Counted from the first letter of the stretch, positions 28,067-37,972 are shown. The stretch is 64,000 nt of DNA from Shewanella sp. (GCF_013214165.1 NZ_JABSSM010000026.1:1-64000); one strand, 5' to 3'. Numbers and translations are program-made. The notes: generated by a model not told the origin, from the letters alone.

Positions 28067-28100
28067 AAGAGCCATAACCTTTCAGTTATGGCTCTTTTTT
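28067..28100 (+). terminator. Rho-independent terminator of the M36 protease gene
   Basis: AGAGCCATAAC and GTTATGGCTCT form a perfect eleven-base stem around CTTTCA, followed by six T. It is about 20 bases past the stop. Confidence 0.92.
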
Positions 28101-28138
28101 ATTAGTAAATTAAATTTCTTACGCTGCTAAGATTACAC

Positions 28139-28651
28139 TCAATAATTTTGTGGATTAAAAGGCTGGCTAAAATCAATCTCAATTTCTACTCGTGAAAAAT
28201 CACCATTATTAAGTAGGTCTAGATACAGAACATATAAGTTTTCTTGAGCTTTTAAGGGGGTTAATCGATAGGTATTTTTAGCTATTTTTTTAACTTGGTA
28301 ACCAGAAAATAATTGCTCTGTATTTTTTTTTGTAATAACAATAAAGCCCCCTTTCAAGATCCCATATTCAGACATAGTAGGGCTAGAGACAGGACTCCCC
28401 TTCATTAAAACATCAGTACTAGAGGTAAATTTTCGTTCATTTAATCCATAACTATATGTGTTAGAAAAAGTCAGGCTATTTTTACCTGTATTAAGCTCTA
28501 TATTTTTGCTATCACTCTCTGGAAGCTGAGTGATAGTGGTTGCAATACTTTTTTCTGTAGACGCACTGTTTGACTTTTGATTGTCGTCAACTTGATCGCT
28601 CGAACACGCAGTAGTAAGTATTAATAAGGTACTCAACATCATTTTTTTCAT
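28139..28651 (-). CDS. Predicted lipoprotein, function unknown
   Basis: The 170-residue protein has a lipoprotein signal with the lipobox LTTAC at residues 12-16, so it should be lipid-anchored through Cys16. A Ser/Asn-rich linker (about residues 17-60) leads to a beta-rich domain with no recognised family. The gene converges on the M36 protease gene. It has its own ribosome binding site (GTAGGTGG). No function is inferred beyond the envelope location. Confidence 0.65.
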   Translation of the reverse strand: MKKMMLSTLLILTTACSSDQVDDNQKSNSASTEKSIATTITQLPESDSKNIELNTGKNSLTFSNTYSYGLNERKFTSSTDVLMKGSPVSSPTMSEYGILKGGFIVITKKNTEQLFSGYQVKKIAKNTYRLTPLKAQENLYVLYLDLLNNGDFSRVEIEIDFSQPFNPQNY

Positions 28652-28739
28652 AATCCACCTACGTTCATTGGTATGCCTAACAAAACAAACACAAGCGTAA
28701 CACTTGTAAAGAGGTAATTCCTCCTAGCAAAGAGATTTA

Positions 28740-29846
28740 TCAAATTTCAAACACATTAGTCATCACCTTATACAGCTCTGTGCCTTGATAAACCGATGCC
28801 GAGGCAAAGTGCAGGATGGGGACACAAGCTTGATTTAGACTGAGTGGGGTTATGGCCTTATCGGTCCCATAAAGATCTAGCCTTAAGATATTTGCCAGTG
28901 ACTCTCCGGCAGCCAATGGTTGGCCAACCTCAGCCAGATACTCGACCATGCCACCGAGAGGCGAATGGTATTTCTTATAGTCTTGCAGATAACAGGCATA
29001 CCTTTTCATCGTAGCTGGAACAAGCTTCTGTTCGATCACGCCGCGTTCGCTCAGATACGCCAGAATCCCTTTGGCATCGACCAGGGCATCGTCGAGATTG
29101 ATCTTCTCTTGAGAACCTAGCTCTAAGGTAAAGGCTGATATAGGTACCTGCAAATCCCTTCCCACAGATTGCATATGCTCGGTGAGTTGCCACCAAGGGC
29201 AGAAGATAGATTCATCCATGGCGCCACCAAAATCATTGGGAATAAGCAAGGTATAGGGGATAGAGAAGAAAGATGCCGCTTGTGCATCATATTCAGGGCA
29301 ATAGAGATGTTTACAAGACTTAGGCCCGGTGTGGAGATCTAACACAATATCGGCTCGATGTGCCATCACTTGTAAATTGACCGCTTGCTGGTGCCCGGTA
29401 GTGATACCCCATTCGCTGTTTAAACGTGTAAAGCAGCCTTCAACTAATATAGCCCTAAATTGAGCGATCAAGTCTGCATCACTCAGAGAATCATGCGCCT
29501 GATACCAGGCTGCCACATCGATTCCATGACCGAAGTACTCCCGGTTCCAATTCACACCGGTAATTGGGTCGAAGCGGCCCAGGGTGAACTCGCCACTTTT
29601 TTGATTAATCCCCAGCGGATTAGCCAGAGGCACCAGTGTGATGTCGCCACATATTGTGTATTTATCCAGCAATTTCATCAGCTGATAGATAACAGCATTA
29701 CCCTGCACTTCGGCGCCATGTACATTGGCCTGAATATAGACGCTGGGCGCCGTGGCGCTTTCGCACTCATGGCTAAATATGGGTATGGTGAGATCTTGAC
29801 CTGTGGCCAATTCACCTATCTTCAATGATGATTGGGTAAAACGCAT
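28740..29846 (-). CDS. Succinylglutamate desuccinylase/aspartoacylase-type M14 metallohydrolase
   Basis: The 368-residue protein has the zinc-binding pattern of the AstE/aspartoacylase family: a HGAEVQGNAV motif near residue 43 (His and Glu ligands) and a second histidine in VLDLHTGP. Members deacylate N-acyl amino acids. The exact substrate is not given by the sequence, and the usual ast operon is absent. It lies about 75 bases downstream of lysC on the same strand, so it could be co-transcribed under the lysine riboswitch. The C-terminal third is a beta-barrel-like region typical of the longer family members. Confidence 0.8.
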   Translation of the reverse strand: MRFTQSSLKIGELATGQDLTIPIFSHECESATAPSVYIQANVHGAEVQGNAVIYQLMKLLDKYTICGDITLVPLANPLGINQKSGEFTLGRFDPITGVNWNREYFGHGIDVAAWYQAHDSLSDADLIAQFRAILVEGCFTRLNSEWGITTGHQQAVNLQVMAHRADIVLDLHTGPKSCKHLYCPEYDAQAASFFSIPYTLLIPNDFGGAMDESIFCPWWQLTEHMQSVGRDLQVPISAFTLELGSQEKINLDDALVDAKGILAYLSERGVIEQKLVPATMKRYACYLQDYKKYHSPLGGMVEYLAEVGQPLAAGESLANILRLDLYGTDKAITPLSLNQACVPILHFASASVYQGTELYKVMTNVFEI

Positions 29847-29920
29847 ATTTCATCCTTCAAAGGCATACAGCCCTAATACCTAGATGCTAAGAACTTATCA
29901 TCTAGCGTCCAAGTCTTTTA

Positions 29921-31270
29921 TCACTCAAACAAATTCTTGTGCAGCGCCCTGACTATCTGTGCGGCTTCCGACTCGGCGACTAAAACACACAGGTTATGGG
30001 GGCTAGCTCCCTGACAGATCATGCGCACGTTATGGGGTTCAAGGACTTCAAATACGCGGCGACATACCCCTGGAGTGGACGCAATCTTATTGCCAACTAT
30101 GGCAACCAGCGCCAGAGAGTCTTCGACTCGTACACGGCAATGCTGAGACAACTCCTGCAGCAGAGACTCACTGAGTAGGCCATTGCCTGCAGAATCGGAC
30201 CCCGTCTTATCTAAGGTCAGTGAGACATTCACCTCAGAGGTTGTGATCAAGTCGACACTGATCTTATGCCTGGCTAACGTAGCGAAGGTTTCTGCCAGAA
30301 AACCTTGGGCGTGGAGCATCTGTAAGCTGTGAAGATTGAGTAATGTTTGATCCCGGCGCACAGTTACCGCTCGAAAAACCGGAGCATCTTCGACTTCATG
30401 GCGGATCCAGGTGCCACCTCGCTCAGGCTCACGGCTAGAGCCAACAAATACTTGAATTTTTTGTCTCACAGCAGGAAGAATGGTGGCAGGATGCAGCACC
30501 TTAGCACCAAATGTCGCCATTTCGGCGGCTTCATTGAAGCTAATCTCGGCAATAGGGCGGGCTTTAGGAGCGATGCGAGGGTCAGTGGTATAGATGCCGG
30601 CCACATCGGTCCAGATCTCGACGGCTGTCGCCTTCAAAGCCTCGGCTAACAAGGCGGCAGAGTAATCACTCCCCCCACGACCCAGAGTCGTCGTAGCGCC
30701 AGCATCGTCGGCGCCAATAAATCCCTGAGTCACAATACGCTGGGAGGATAATAGTGGAGCTAGATGCTCAGCAGCTAACAGAGATATGGTCTCTATTTGT
30801 GGTTCGGCGCGGCCAAAATGGCTATCGGTGCGCAGCACCTGACGCACATCGAATGCGCTGGCCGCCTCCCCTTTCTCCCTCAATACGGCGGCAAACAAGG
30901 CCGATGAACATTGCTCACCTTGAGCAAGCAGCTCATCCATCCTTGCCTTGTTTCTGTTTTTACTCAGTTCTTCACTCAAAACAGAGATACGACTCAATAC
31001 GGTATCTAGTCTTGCGGCGACCTCTTGTGGGCTCCCCAAGGAGTCTAATATTTGATATTGAATGTGGGCTATCTGTTTAACGAGCTGCATTCTTCGCTCT
31101 TCACCTATGTGCTCTTGGGTCAGCTCCACCAGCAAATTGGTGACACCACTCGAAGCACTCACCACCACAACACGGGTATTAGGATTGGCGAGAATAATAT
31201 CGGCACAACGGCTCATGGCGGCATAATCGGCCAATGAGGTACCGCCAAACTTAGCGACAATAAGGGCCAT
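29921..31270 (-). CDS. lysC: Aspartokinase III (lysine-sensitive)
   Basis: Phosphorylates L-aspartate as the first step toward lysine, threonine and methionine. The start at 31270 (MALIVAKFGGTSLADY) matches the E. coli LysC start. A longer frame to 31297 is unsupported. The resulting 449-residue protein has the kinase motif KFGGTS, the catalytic GRGGSDYSAAL region, and two C-terminal ACT domains that bind lysine. The length equals E. coli LysC. A lysine riboswitch precedes it, so lysine probably controls both the enzyme and its gene. Confidence 0.95.
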   Translation of the reverse strand: MALIVAKFGGTSLADYAAMSRCADIILANPNTRVVVVSASSGVTNLLVELTQEHIGEERRMQLVKQIAHIQYQILDSLGSPQEVAARLDTVLSRISVLSEELSKNRNKARMDELLAQGEQCSSALFAAVLREKGEAASAFDVRQVLRTDSHFGRAEPQIETISLLAAEHLAPLLSSQRIVTQGFIGADDAGATTTLGRGGSDYSAALLAEALKATAVEIWTDVAGIYTTDPRIAPKARPIAEISFNEAAEMATFGAKVLHPATILPAVRQKIQVFVGSSREPERGGTWIRHEVEDAPVFRAVTVRRDQTLLNLHSLQMLHAQGFLAETFATLARHKISVDLITTSEVNVSLTLDKTGSDSAGNGLLSESLLQELSQHCRVRVEDSLALVAIVGNKIASTPGVCRRVFEVLEPHNVRMICQGASPHNLCVLVAESEAAQIVRALHKNLFE

Positions 31271-31344
31271 TACACAGCCTCCACAGATTGCAGACACTGA
31301 TAAGATTCATTTAAAGATATATAAGGATATAGAATAAACATGAT

Positions 31345-31590
31345 TACACTCCGAACTGACTTCGTTCGAAGAGCCTGGTGCAAAGATTACGCACCCCAGA
31401 GACGGGAAACAGCGATCACCACCAGAAGCTCTCCACCAATAAACAGGTGACAACCTAAGGGATTCAGCCCTTTCGACCGACATAGAGTGATTCCAAATAC
31501 TCGATATCTCGGCGCTAATCTCCCTCATAAGTCATCATCAGAGTTTGGACTCTTCAGACTTACTACCTAGCTAACGCTCCTCTTCTGTAC
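31345..31590 (-). ncRNA. Lysine riboswitch (L box) controlling lysC
   Basis: On the minus strand the leader contains, in order, AGAAGAGGAGCG, GCGCCGAGAT, GGGCTGAATCCCTTAGG, GTTGTCACC and GGTGGAGAGCTTCTGG. These match the conserved core of the E. coli lysC lysine riboswitch in sequence and order. The aptamer spans about 31420-31590. The following hairpins (GGTGC/GCACC and CTTCG/CGAAG, about 31345-31405) form the likely expression platform, with regulation by termination or by hiding the ribosome binding site. Lysine binding should turn lysC off. Confidence 0.9.
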
Positions 31591-31696
31591 CTCGCACTCT
31601 TTTGTCATTGTTCAAAAAGAGAGCGAGGGGAGAGAAAATATCAAATTTTGGCTAACCAAGCAATGGAGAATCTCAACTATTGCTGAAAGATTTAAG

Positions 31697-32155
31697 CTAA
31701 TAATCAAAATCCGGCAGCTCACTCACCAAGTTAACCCGCTCAGAGAAGTCGCCTATGATGAGCTCCTGTTGATGCTCGGCTTGAGAGAATAGGCAGGGAA
31801 CTAAAATTAACTGGTTATTATCGACAAAATAGATCGCATTTTGCTTAAATTTCAATCCCAGATATGCCGCGCTCAGCTTATCGATAGCGACTGCCCAGCT
31901 TTTTTCCATATGAGTTCGGTCGCGGGATGTGCCCATCACGGCACGATAGGGTCTGTTAAATGTCTCTATCGCGAGCAGTAATTGTCTATCTAAGAGTCGA
32001 TTTTGACAAGAGGTGAGGATCTGGCCTCTGGGGTTGTGGGCCGTGATGATCGCAAAAGATAACTGAGTAGATAACGTTTGGGTAAATAGAAATTCAGTTT
32101 CTTGGTAATGCTGCCACCGTTTTTTGTTCAAGAATTGCTTGCTCGAGTCGATCAT
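31697..32155 (-). CDS. DUF3293 family protein
   Basis: The start at 32155 is chosen because AGGGA lies at good spacing. The frame upstream of it begins with TTG. The resulting 152-residue protein has the family-like motif FAIITAHNPRG near residue 34 followed by SCQNRLLDRQLLLAIE. DUF3293 proteins are small cytoplasmic proteins of unknown function common in gammaproteobacteria. It lies between lysC and arcA. Confidence 0.65.
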   Translation of the reverse strand: MIDSSKQFLNKKRWQHYQETEFLFTQTLSTQLSFAIITAHNPRGQILTSCQNRLLDRQLLLAIETFNRPYRAVMGTSRDRTHMEKSWAVAIDKLSAAYLGLKFKQNAIYFVDNNQLILVPCLFSQAEHQQELIIGDFSERVNLVSELPDFDY

Positions 32156-32732
32156 CTGGACCAATTCCCTCAATTTGATTGAAATTATTATAGCAAATTT
32201 AGTATATCTTCATATAAGCGAGATCTATATCACTAAAGCGGGTTTTAAAACATACTTAAATATCAACAGGTTAATAAATAAAGTGTGACCTAGGTCAAGT
32301 CCACAAGCAAATTTGTTAACATTTCATTTGTTAACAATTGCCTAAAACGAGTACAATAGACCAGTCGGTTGGTTCTGCATCACTGATTAATACGATGCAT
32401 TTTGTTACAAGTGGAACTGACATAGAACTTACAGCCAGCCAGATTTCTGTATAAAATGCGACCAGTGCTTAGTTTTGCATTTTAACTTCATAAATATTTA
32501 TTAATAATAGGGAACTAACCCTAATATTGTTACTCGAAGTGAATACAGTTCGCGTTCCCATTTAATGAGATACGCATACTTTACTAATCATGGAAGTGTG
32601 TTGCTGTTTCAGCCAGTTTGAAAGCACCTATCGTAGATCAGTAAGCGTCAACATGACAAGATCGAGCGTATTGGGCACTGATGACACACGCTCATGGTTA
32701 GAACAGATTTGAACAAAATTAGGTAAACTATT
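32156..32732. other. Long intergenic region upstream of arcA
   Basis: About 577 AT-rich bases. Long leaders with several promoters are known upstream of arcA in enterobacteria, so this probably includes promoter elements and a leader, but no operator, hairpin or small gene could be identified with confidence. Confidence 0.5.
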
Positions 32733-33452
32733 ATGCAAAACCCGCACATTCTGATTGTTGAAGATGAAGCCGTTACCCGTAACACGCTAAGAAGTATTTT
32801 TGAAGCTGAAGGATATGTGGTAACTGAAGCCAATGATGGCGCCGAAATGCATAAGGCCATGCAGGAAAATAAAATAAACTTGGTTGTTATGGATATCAAC
32901 CTTCCTGGTAAAAACGGTCTTCTGTTAGCACGTGAACTTCGTGAAATAAACAATATCGGTCTAATCTTCCTAACGGGCCGAGATAACGAAGTTGACAAGA
33001 TCTTAGGGCTTGAAATTGGTGCAGATGATTATATCACTAAGCCATTCAACCCACGTGAACTGACTATTCGTGCTCGCAACCTTTTGACCCGTGTCAATAG
33101 CACAGGTACAGAAGCTGAAGATAAGAACAGTGTTGAGTTCTACCGTTTCAACGGTTGGAGCCTTGAAATCAACAGCCGTTCTTTGGTTAGCCCTCAAGGT
33201 GAGCCATACAAGCTGCCACGTAGTGAATTCCGCGCTATGCTGCATTTTGTTGAGAACCCAGGCAAGATCCTTAGCCGTGCCGACCTTCTTATGAAGATGA
33301 CAGGCCGCGAGCTTAAGCCACATGACCGTACCGTTGACGTAACGATTCGTCGTATCCGTAAGCATTTCGAAAGCTTGCCAGATACGCCAGAAATCATCGC
33401 CACGATTCACGGCGAAGGTTATCGTTTCTGCGGTAACTTAGAAGAAGTATAA
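32733..33452 (+). CDS. arcA: Aerobic/anaerobic response regulator ArcA
   Basis: OmpR-type response regulator, 239 residues. The receiver domain has acidic pocket residues (EDE near residue 10), the phosphorylation site Asp54 in VVMDINLPG, and the conserved lysine in TKPF. The C-terminal winged helix carries [20 protein letters not shown] and the [16 protein letters not shown] recognition helix. In Shewanella ArcA is paired with ArcS/HptA and controls anaerobic respiration genes. No partner kinase lies in the window. A strong terminator follows. Confidence 0.96.
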   Translation: MQNPHILIVEDEAVTRNTLRSIFEAEGYVVTEANDGAEMHKAMQENKINLVVMDINLPGKNGLLLARELREINNIGLIFLTGRDNEVDKILGLEIGADDYITKPFNPRELTIRARNLLTRVNSTGTEAEDKNSVEFYRFNGWSLEINSRSLVSPQGEPYKLPRSEFRAMLHFVENPGKILSRADLLMKMTGRELKPHDRTVDVTIRRIRKHFESLPDTPEIIATIHGEGYRFCGNLEEV

Positions 33453-33477
33453 AGCTAGCGCTTTATACTTGTTAAAT

Positions 33478-33505
33478 AAAAACCAGCCCAAGGGCTGGTT
33501 TTTTT
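33478..33505 (+). terminator. Rho-independent terminator of arcA
   Basis: AACCAGCCC and GGGCTGGTT form a perfect nine-base stem with a short AA loop, flanked by A and T runs. It may also work in reverse. Confidence 0.93.
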
Positions 33506-33558
33506 ATGTCTGGAACATTTATGTCCTTACACCATGGATGGTATAGGAAGGACGTTAT
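33504..33558. repeat. Hairpin repeat copy 1 downstream of arcA
   Basis: This 55-base unit starts TTATGTCTGGAACATTTATG and contains an imperfect palindrome: GTCCTT and AAGGAC arms outside, ACCAT and ATGGT arms inside. Two further identical copies follow at 33619 and 33670. Confidence 0.9.
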
Positions 33559-33618
33559 ACATGGACTTCCTATAACTAAAAGCTATCCCCGGTGGCCACG
33601 GACGGCCAAAGAGGGGGT

Positions 33619-33673
33619 TTATGTCTGGAACATTTATGTCCTTACACCATGGATGGTATAGGAAGGACGTTAT
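33619..33673. repeat. Hairpin repeat copy 2 downstream of arcA
   Basis: Same 55-base unit as at 33504, separated from copy 1 by about 60 bases, which include the unrelated palindrome GGTGGCCACGGACGGCC-type sequence. It shares its last four bases with copy 3. Confidence 0.9.
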
Positions 33674-33724
33674 GTCTGGAACATTTATGTCCTTACACCA
33701 TGGATGGTATAGGAAGGACGTTAT
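33670..33724. repeat. Hairpin repeat copy 3 downstream of arcA
   Basis: Third copy of the same unit, in tandem with copy 2 with a 51-base period. The hairpin sequence is fully conserved in all three copies, suggesting either recent duplication or conservation of the structure. Confidence 0.9.
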
Positions 33725-33849
33725 ATATGGAATAAAGCTGTAAGGCTCGAGATAGCGCTAAAACCCGCCTCAGCGCTACGACTCTTAGACTCAATCTCTA
33801 GCTCTAGCTCGAAATTTATAGCTAGAACCTAGAGCCTTATTTCAACTCT

Positions 33850-36117
33850 TTATTTCAATTCTCTCTCGAGAAAATCGGCCAGTGAGCGATACAAGTGCGT
33901 TCTGACTTTTTCGCCGCGCATCGAGTGCTTAGAGCCTGGATAATCTATCATCTGAAATAGTTTGCCCTCATCCTGCAGCGCCTTATACACCTTGGTACTG
34001 TTTTCAAACAGTACATTATCATCGGCCATGCCGTGATACATCAACAAGCCAGATTGATAGCCTTTGACATATGGCAGTACACTGCTGGCCTCATAGCCTG
34101 CAGCATTCTGTTGCGGATGCCCCAGATAACGCTCGGTGTAATGGGTGTCATACAAGGCCCAGTCAGTCACTGGTGCACCTGAGATGGCAGCCTTAAAGTA
34201 ATCCGGCGCCTTAAACAAACCCATCAAGGCCATGTATCCGCCATAGCTGTGCCCGTACAAGGCTATGTTTTCGTCATCGACGAAGGCAAGTGTACGCAGA
34301 TAATCGACGCCGGCTTTCTGATCGTTAACTTCCGCTTCGCCTAAGTGCTGATAGATCACATGCTCAAATTGAGTCCCACGGTGTCCCGAGCCCCTGTTAT
34401 CGAGCTGAAACACGATGTAGCCTTGCTGGAGTAGATACTGAGTAAAGTAATCCTGCTCGCTCCAACTGTTGACCACTAGCTGAGCATGGGGTCCACCGTA
34501 GACACGCACAACTACAGGGTACTGCTTGTCGGCGCTAAAATTAGTCGGCTTAAACAGACGATATTGCAGCGCTTGGCCATCTTCTGCTTTGACCTGACCA
34601 AACTCTGGTAGCTGCCACAATCCAAAGAAGGGATAAAGAGGATGACTCTTATTCACCTCGTTCTGCTCTACCCAAGCGAGTTGCTGCCCCTTATCACCGT
34701 GTAGGCTGATCTGCGGCGGTTGTGACAAGCTGCTAAAATAGTCCAGATAAACGGCTTCATTCTCGGCAAACACTGGTGAGTGCATACCGTTTCTCTGACT
34801 GATAGTCTCGACTTCGCCGCCCTTTAACGGCACGCGATATAGATGTTTTTCGGTGACCAGAGTCTTGCGGCCGGTAAAGTAGATCCACCCCGTTGCCTCA
34901 TCCACCAGCTCGACCTCATCGACGGTCCAGTCTCCCGATGTCAGCTGTTTTTTCACCTTGCCATCCAGACCAATCAGATACAGATGATTGAAACCATCAC
35001 GCTCCGAGGCCCAAATGAAGCTGTCTTGCTGCTTTAAGAAATGCAGGTCGTTATTTAGATTCACCCAAGCATCACTGCGCTCTTCGACTAAGACCCTAGA
35101 TTTATCGATCTGAGCAAGGGCAACGACTCTGAGCTCTAAGCTTTGCTGATCTCGGCTCTGCCATTGATAAGATAATTGCTTACTACCCGGCAACCAGTTG
35201 ACTCTGGGCAGATAAATATCTTGTTCTTTACCAAGGTCGACCCAGCTTTTCTTCTGGTCGGCGAGTGTCACCACGGCTAATTTAATCGTGACATTATTCT
35301 TACCCGCATAGGGATACCTTTGCTCGGTTAACTTGATACCATCGGCATAGATCTCATTGCGGGTCACCAACTCAACGCCGGACTCATCGATACGGGTATA
35401 GGCGATGGCCGACTCATCCGGTGACCACCAGTAGCCAGTCATGCGGCCCATCTCTTCTTGCGCGACAAACTCGGCCATGGCATTTTTTATCGCCCCGCCG
35501 CCATCAGTCGTCATGGCGGTTAGCTTGCTGGTTTTCAGCGCTAAGACGAACAGATTTTGATCGCGTACAAAAGAGACATAATTTCCCTTGGGAGATAAAC
35601 GAGCATCGGTGACAAAGCCGTCCCCCGTAGGTAACAAGCTTACTTCGCCATCATCAACCGAAAAGTAGTAAAGCACGCCAGAGGCAGGAATGAGCATGGC
35701 CTGGCTATCATCAGACCAGAAATACTCCATGATCCCCTGACCATATATTCGTTGCCGCTCTCGCCTGGCCTTCTCTTCATCAGAAAGCTCGCCTATGGTG
35801 AGTTTATCCGCATCGAGTAGTATCGACTGCTTACCACTGGCCACATCCATCTGCCACAGGTCATAAAAATACTGATCGTCTTTACGTCCGGCGAGGTAGG
35901 TCACTGTTTTACCGTCGGGTGAAAGCTTAAGTCCCCTGGGACTCGTGCCTGCCAATCCGGGAGAAGCGTATAGCCTTTCGATACTCAGAGGTGTAACACC
36001 TCCTTCGAGTGAGCGGTCTGTTTCTGCATTAGTCGTACTCGTGATTGTCGAGCAAGCTGTGTTTGATAAAATCATAGGAACCGCCAATAGCGCTGATGTC
36101 ATCCATTTTATTGTCAT
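33850..36117 (-). CDS. S9 family (DPP-IV-like) serine peptidase
   Basis: The 755-residue protein has a signal sequence at its N-terminus (a Cys at residue 22 could be lipid-modified, but the lipobox is poor). A seven- or eight-bladed beta-propeller follows (residues about 60-480, with the EEMGRMTGYWWSPDES segment typical of DPP-IV). The C-terminal alpha/beta hydrolase domain has the serine motif GHSYGG, an acidic residue in GMADDNV, and the His in GSKHSM. It removes dipeptides ending in proline or alanine from peptide N-termini. It is probably periplasmic or surface-bound and contributes to peptide nutrition. Confidence 0.92.
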   Translation of the reverse strand: MTIKWMTSALLAVPMILSNTACSTITSTTNAETDRSLEGGVTPLSIERLYASPGLAGTSPRGLKLSPDGKTVTYLAGRKDDQYFYDLWQMDVASGKQSILLDADKLTIGELSDEEKARRERQRIYGQGIMEYFWSDDSQAMLIPASGVLYYFSVDDGEVSLLPTGDGFVTDARLSPKGNYVSFVRDQNLFVLALKTSKLTAMTTDGGGAIKNAMAEFVAQEEMGRMTGYWWSPDESAIAYTRIDESGVELVTRNEIYADGIKLTEQRYPYAGKNNVTIKLAVVTLADQKKSWVDLGKEQDIYLPRVNWLPGSKQLSYQWQSRDQQSLELRVVALAQIDKSRVLVEERSDAWVNLNNDLHFLKQQDSFIWASERDGFNHLYLIGLDGKVKKQLTSGDWTVDEVELVDEATGWIYFTGRKTLVTEKHLYRVPLKGGEVETISQRNGMHSPVFAENEAVYLDYFSSLSQPPQISLHGDKGQQLAWVEQNEVNKSHPLYPFFGLWQLPEFGQVKAEDGQALQYRLFKPTNFSADKQYPVVVRVYGGPHAQLVVNSWSEQDYFTQYLLQQGYIVFQLDNRGSGHRGTQFEHVIYQHLGEAEVNDQKAGVDYLRTLAFVDDENIALYGHSYGGYMALMGLFKAPDYFKAAISGAPVTDWALYDTHYTERYLGHPQQNAAGYEASSVLPYVKGYQSGLLMYHGMADDNVLFENSTKVYKALQDEGKLFQMIDYPGSKHSMRGEKVRTHLYRSLADFLERELK

Positions 36118-36427
36118 TATTATGTCCTGGATCTGAATGTAATTACCCCATGCCGACTAATTAGCAACCCCACTAAATAACCTGGTTTTTCAGCGGGAGT
36201 TCAAAGCGCTGTAGGCAAGGCCTACATTAATTAACAAACGGCATAAATATCACTGACATTGTGCACTAAAATCGGCAAAAACTGCAACACGCTGCCCAAG
36301 TTATAATTTGCCGCCATGCTACGCTGAAAAAAAGTTCAATCTCAGGTATGATCGCGCCAAATAAGAACACTCACATTTGACCCGACCCCAATCTCGAGTA
36401 TCGCTCGAACTTGTAATAGGAAATAAC

Positions 36428-37417
36428 ATGCAGACCTTGGCCCAAAATCTGACTTCACAAGGCATAAATGCCTCTCTGACTCAGCTTATTCACACCTTAG
36501 CGAACACCTCTAAAGAGATAAGCCATGCCGTACGCCACGGTGCGCTTGCCGGTGTACTCGGCACCACAGAGCAAGAAAATGTTCAGGGTGAAACCCAGAA
36601 GAAGCTGGATGTTATTACCAACGATATGCTCAAAGATGCGCTGGATAAAGACGATACCGTCCGTGGGCTGGCATCAGAAGAGGAAGACTTTATCGTCGAA
36701 GTGGGCACCAAGGGTGACTATCTGGTCTGTTTCGATCCATTAGATGGCTCATCGAATATCGACATTAATTCGCTAGTGGGTACCATCTTCTCGATTCTTC
36801 CCGCTCCAGAAGGCGAACTCAGTGAACAAAGCTTCCTACAAGCGGGTCGCAAGCAAGTCGCAGCCGGTTATGTCTTATATGGTCCTTCGACTATGTTGGC
36901 TCTCACCACAGGTCAAGGGGTGCAGTTATTTACCCTAAACCCAGAAACCAACCAATACCTGTTAACCACAGCAGCCATGTCTATCAGTAAAGACACGACT
37001 GAGTTTGCCATCAACATGTCTAACCAGCGTTTCTGGGAAGCCCCGATGCAGACCTATATTGCCGATCTTTTGCTTGGCACCATAGGGCCGAGAGAGAAAG
37101 CCTTCAACATGCGCTGGATAGCAGCCATGGTCGGCGATGTTCATCGCGTCCTGTCTCGCGGTGGTATCTTCACTTACCCTAGCGACAACAAGAACCCTGA
37201 GAAGCCCTACAAGCTCAGATTGATGTATGAAGCCAACCCTATGGCATTCTTAGTCGAACAAGCGGGTGGCAAGGCCTCTACCGGCTATGAAACCATCATG
37301 GATATCGAGCCTAGTGAAATTCACCAGCGCGTAGCCGTTATCTTAGGCTCGGCTAACGAAGTCGATGCTTGTCTCGAGTACCATGAAATCGATTATAGCG
37401 AAGAGCCAGAGGTTTAA
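36428..37417 (+). CDS. fbp: Fructose-1,6-bisphosphatase, class I
   Basis: Hydrolyses fructose 1,6-bisphosphate to fructose 6-phosphate in gluconeogenesis. The start at 36428 ([11 protein letters not shown]) is preferred over the longer frame because AGGA lies seven bases upstream. The 329-residue protein has the acidic metal sites (SEEEDF) and the family motif [12 protein letters not shown], and the C-terminal [19 protein letters not shown] segment. Length and motifs match E. coli Fbp. A terminator follows. Confidence 0.95.
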   Translation: MQTLAQNLTSQGINASLTQLIHTLANTSKEISHAVRHGALAGVLGTTEQENVQGETQKKLDVITNDMLKDALDKDDTVRGLASEEEDFIVEVGTKGDYLVCFDPLDGSSNIDINSLVGTIFSILPAPEGELSEQSFLQAGRKQVAAGYVLYGPSTMLALTTGQGVQLFTLNPETNQYLLTTAAMSISKDTTEFAINMSNQRFWEAPMQTYIADLLLGTIGPREKAFNMRWIAAMVGDVHRVLSRGGIFTYPSDNKNPEKPYKLRLMYEANPMAFLVEQAGGKASTGYETIMDIEPSEIHQRVAVILGSANEVDACLEYHEIDYSEEPEV

Positions 37418-37461
37418 CTGAAGGCGCTAGACGCTAGACGCTAGGCTCTAGCAACATATTA

Positions 37462-37487
37462 AAAGTCGCTTTAAGCGGCTTTTTTTA
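37462..37487 (+). terminator. Rho-independent terminator of fbp
   Basis: AGTCGCTT and AAGCGGCT pair with one G-U wobble and are followed by seven T. It lies about 45 bases past the fbp stop. Confidence 0.85.
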
Positions 37488-37705
37488 TGAGCTATTTTTA
37501 TCGTCTGTTTTACGAGATTGGATTTCGCTAAAAGTGAGGCAAAAAAATACCGCAACCTTATCGGGTAACGGTATTTGATGATGGGGCAAACTCTAGGGGG
37601 ATAATACCAATGGGTATCATTGCCTCTCGCTGCGCACACGTTCATACAAACAGCCTGAGCTTACCTAGCTTCACCGCTGAGCGTAAAAATTGAATTACGG
37701 CAGAG

Positions 37706-37972
37706 TTATAAACACCGAGTATCGGCGTCGTCACTCGATAATGCTCTACTCAGAGCCCCTACAAGGACGTTTAAAATACCTACGGTCGTATCTTGAGCTC
37801 GTTTATTGCTATCATGCTGAATATTCCGCGCCCCAGGACTAGCCAGACTCTGTTCACGCTGTTGCTCGTTTTCTACGGCCCCGGAAATAAAATCGCAACT
37901 GACATGAGCTAGGTCATTGGAAGAGCATGCTGTGAGTAGAGCTACACAGATTAACAATACAAAAATTTTCAC
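37706..37972 (-). CDS. Small predicted lipoprotein, function unknown
   Basis: The 88-residue frame begins at a GTG with AAGG about ten bases upstream. The signal sequence has the lipobox LLTAC, with Cys16 as the lipidation site. The mature part is hydrophilic with a Gln/Glu/Arg-rich stretch (residues 35-60) and a short C-terminal helix, plus a pair of cysteines (C26, C87). No family is recognised. It lies between fbp and the symporter gene. Confidence 0.55.
   Translation of the reverse strand: MKIFVLLICVALLTACSSNDLAHVSCDFISGAVENEQQREQSLASPGARNIQHDSNKRAQDTTVGILNVLVGALSRALSSDDADTRCL

Noticed and set aside
27413-28075. A 220-residue open frame antisense to the M36 protease C-terminal region.
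   Set aside because: It has no ribosome binding site and mirrors the codon pattern of the real gene on the other strand.
31307-31528. A 73-residue open frame on the minus strand upstream of lysC.
   Set aside because: It lies inside the conserved lysine riboswitch sequence, which explains the conservation without a protein.
33504-33724. Three direct repeats suggested a CRISPR array.
   Set aside because: Only three units, each with nested palindromes and near-tandem spacing, no uniform spacers and no cas genes. They are better seen as an intergenic hairpin repeat.
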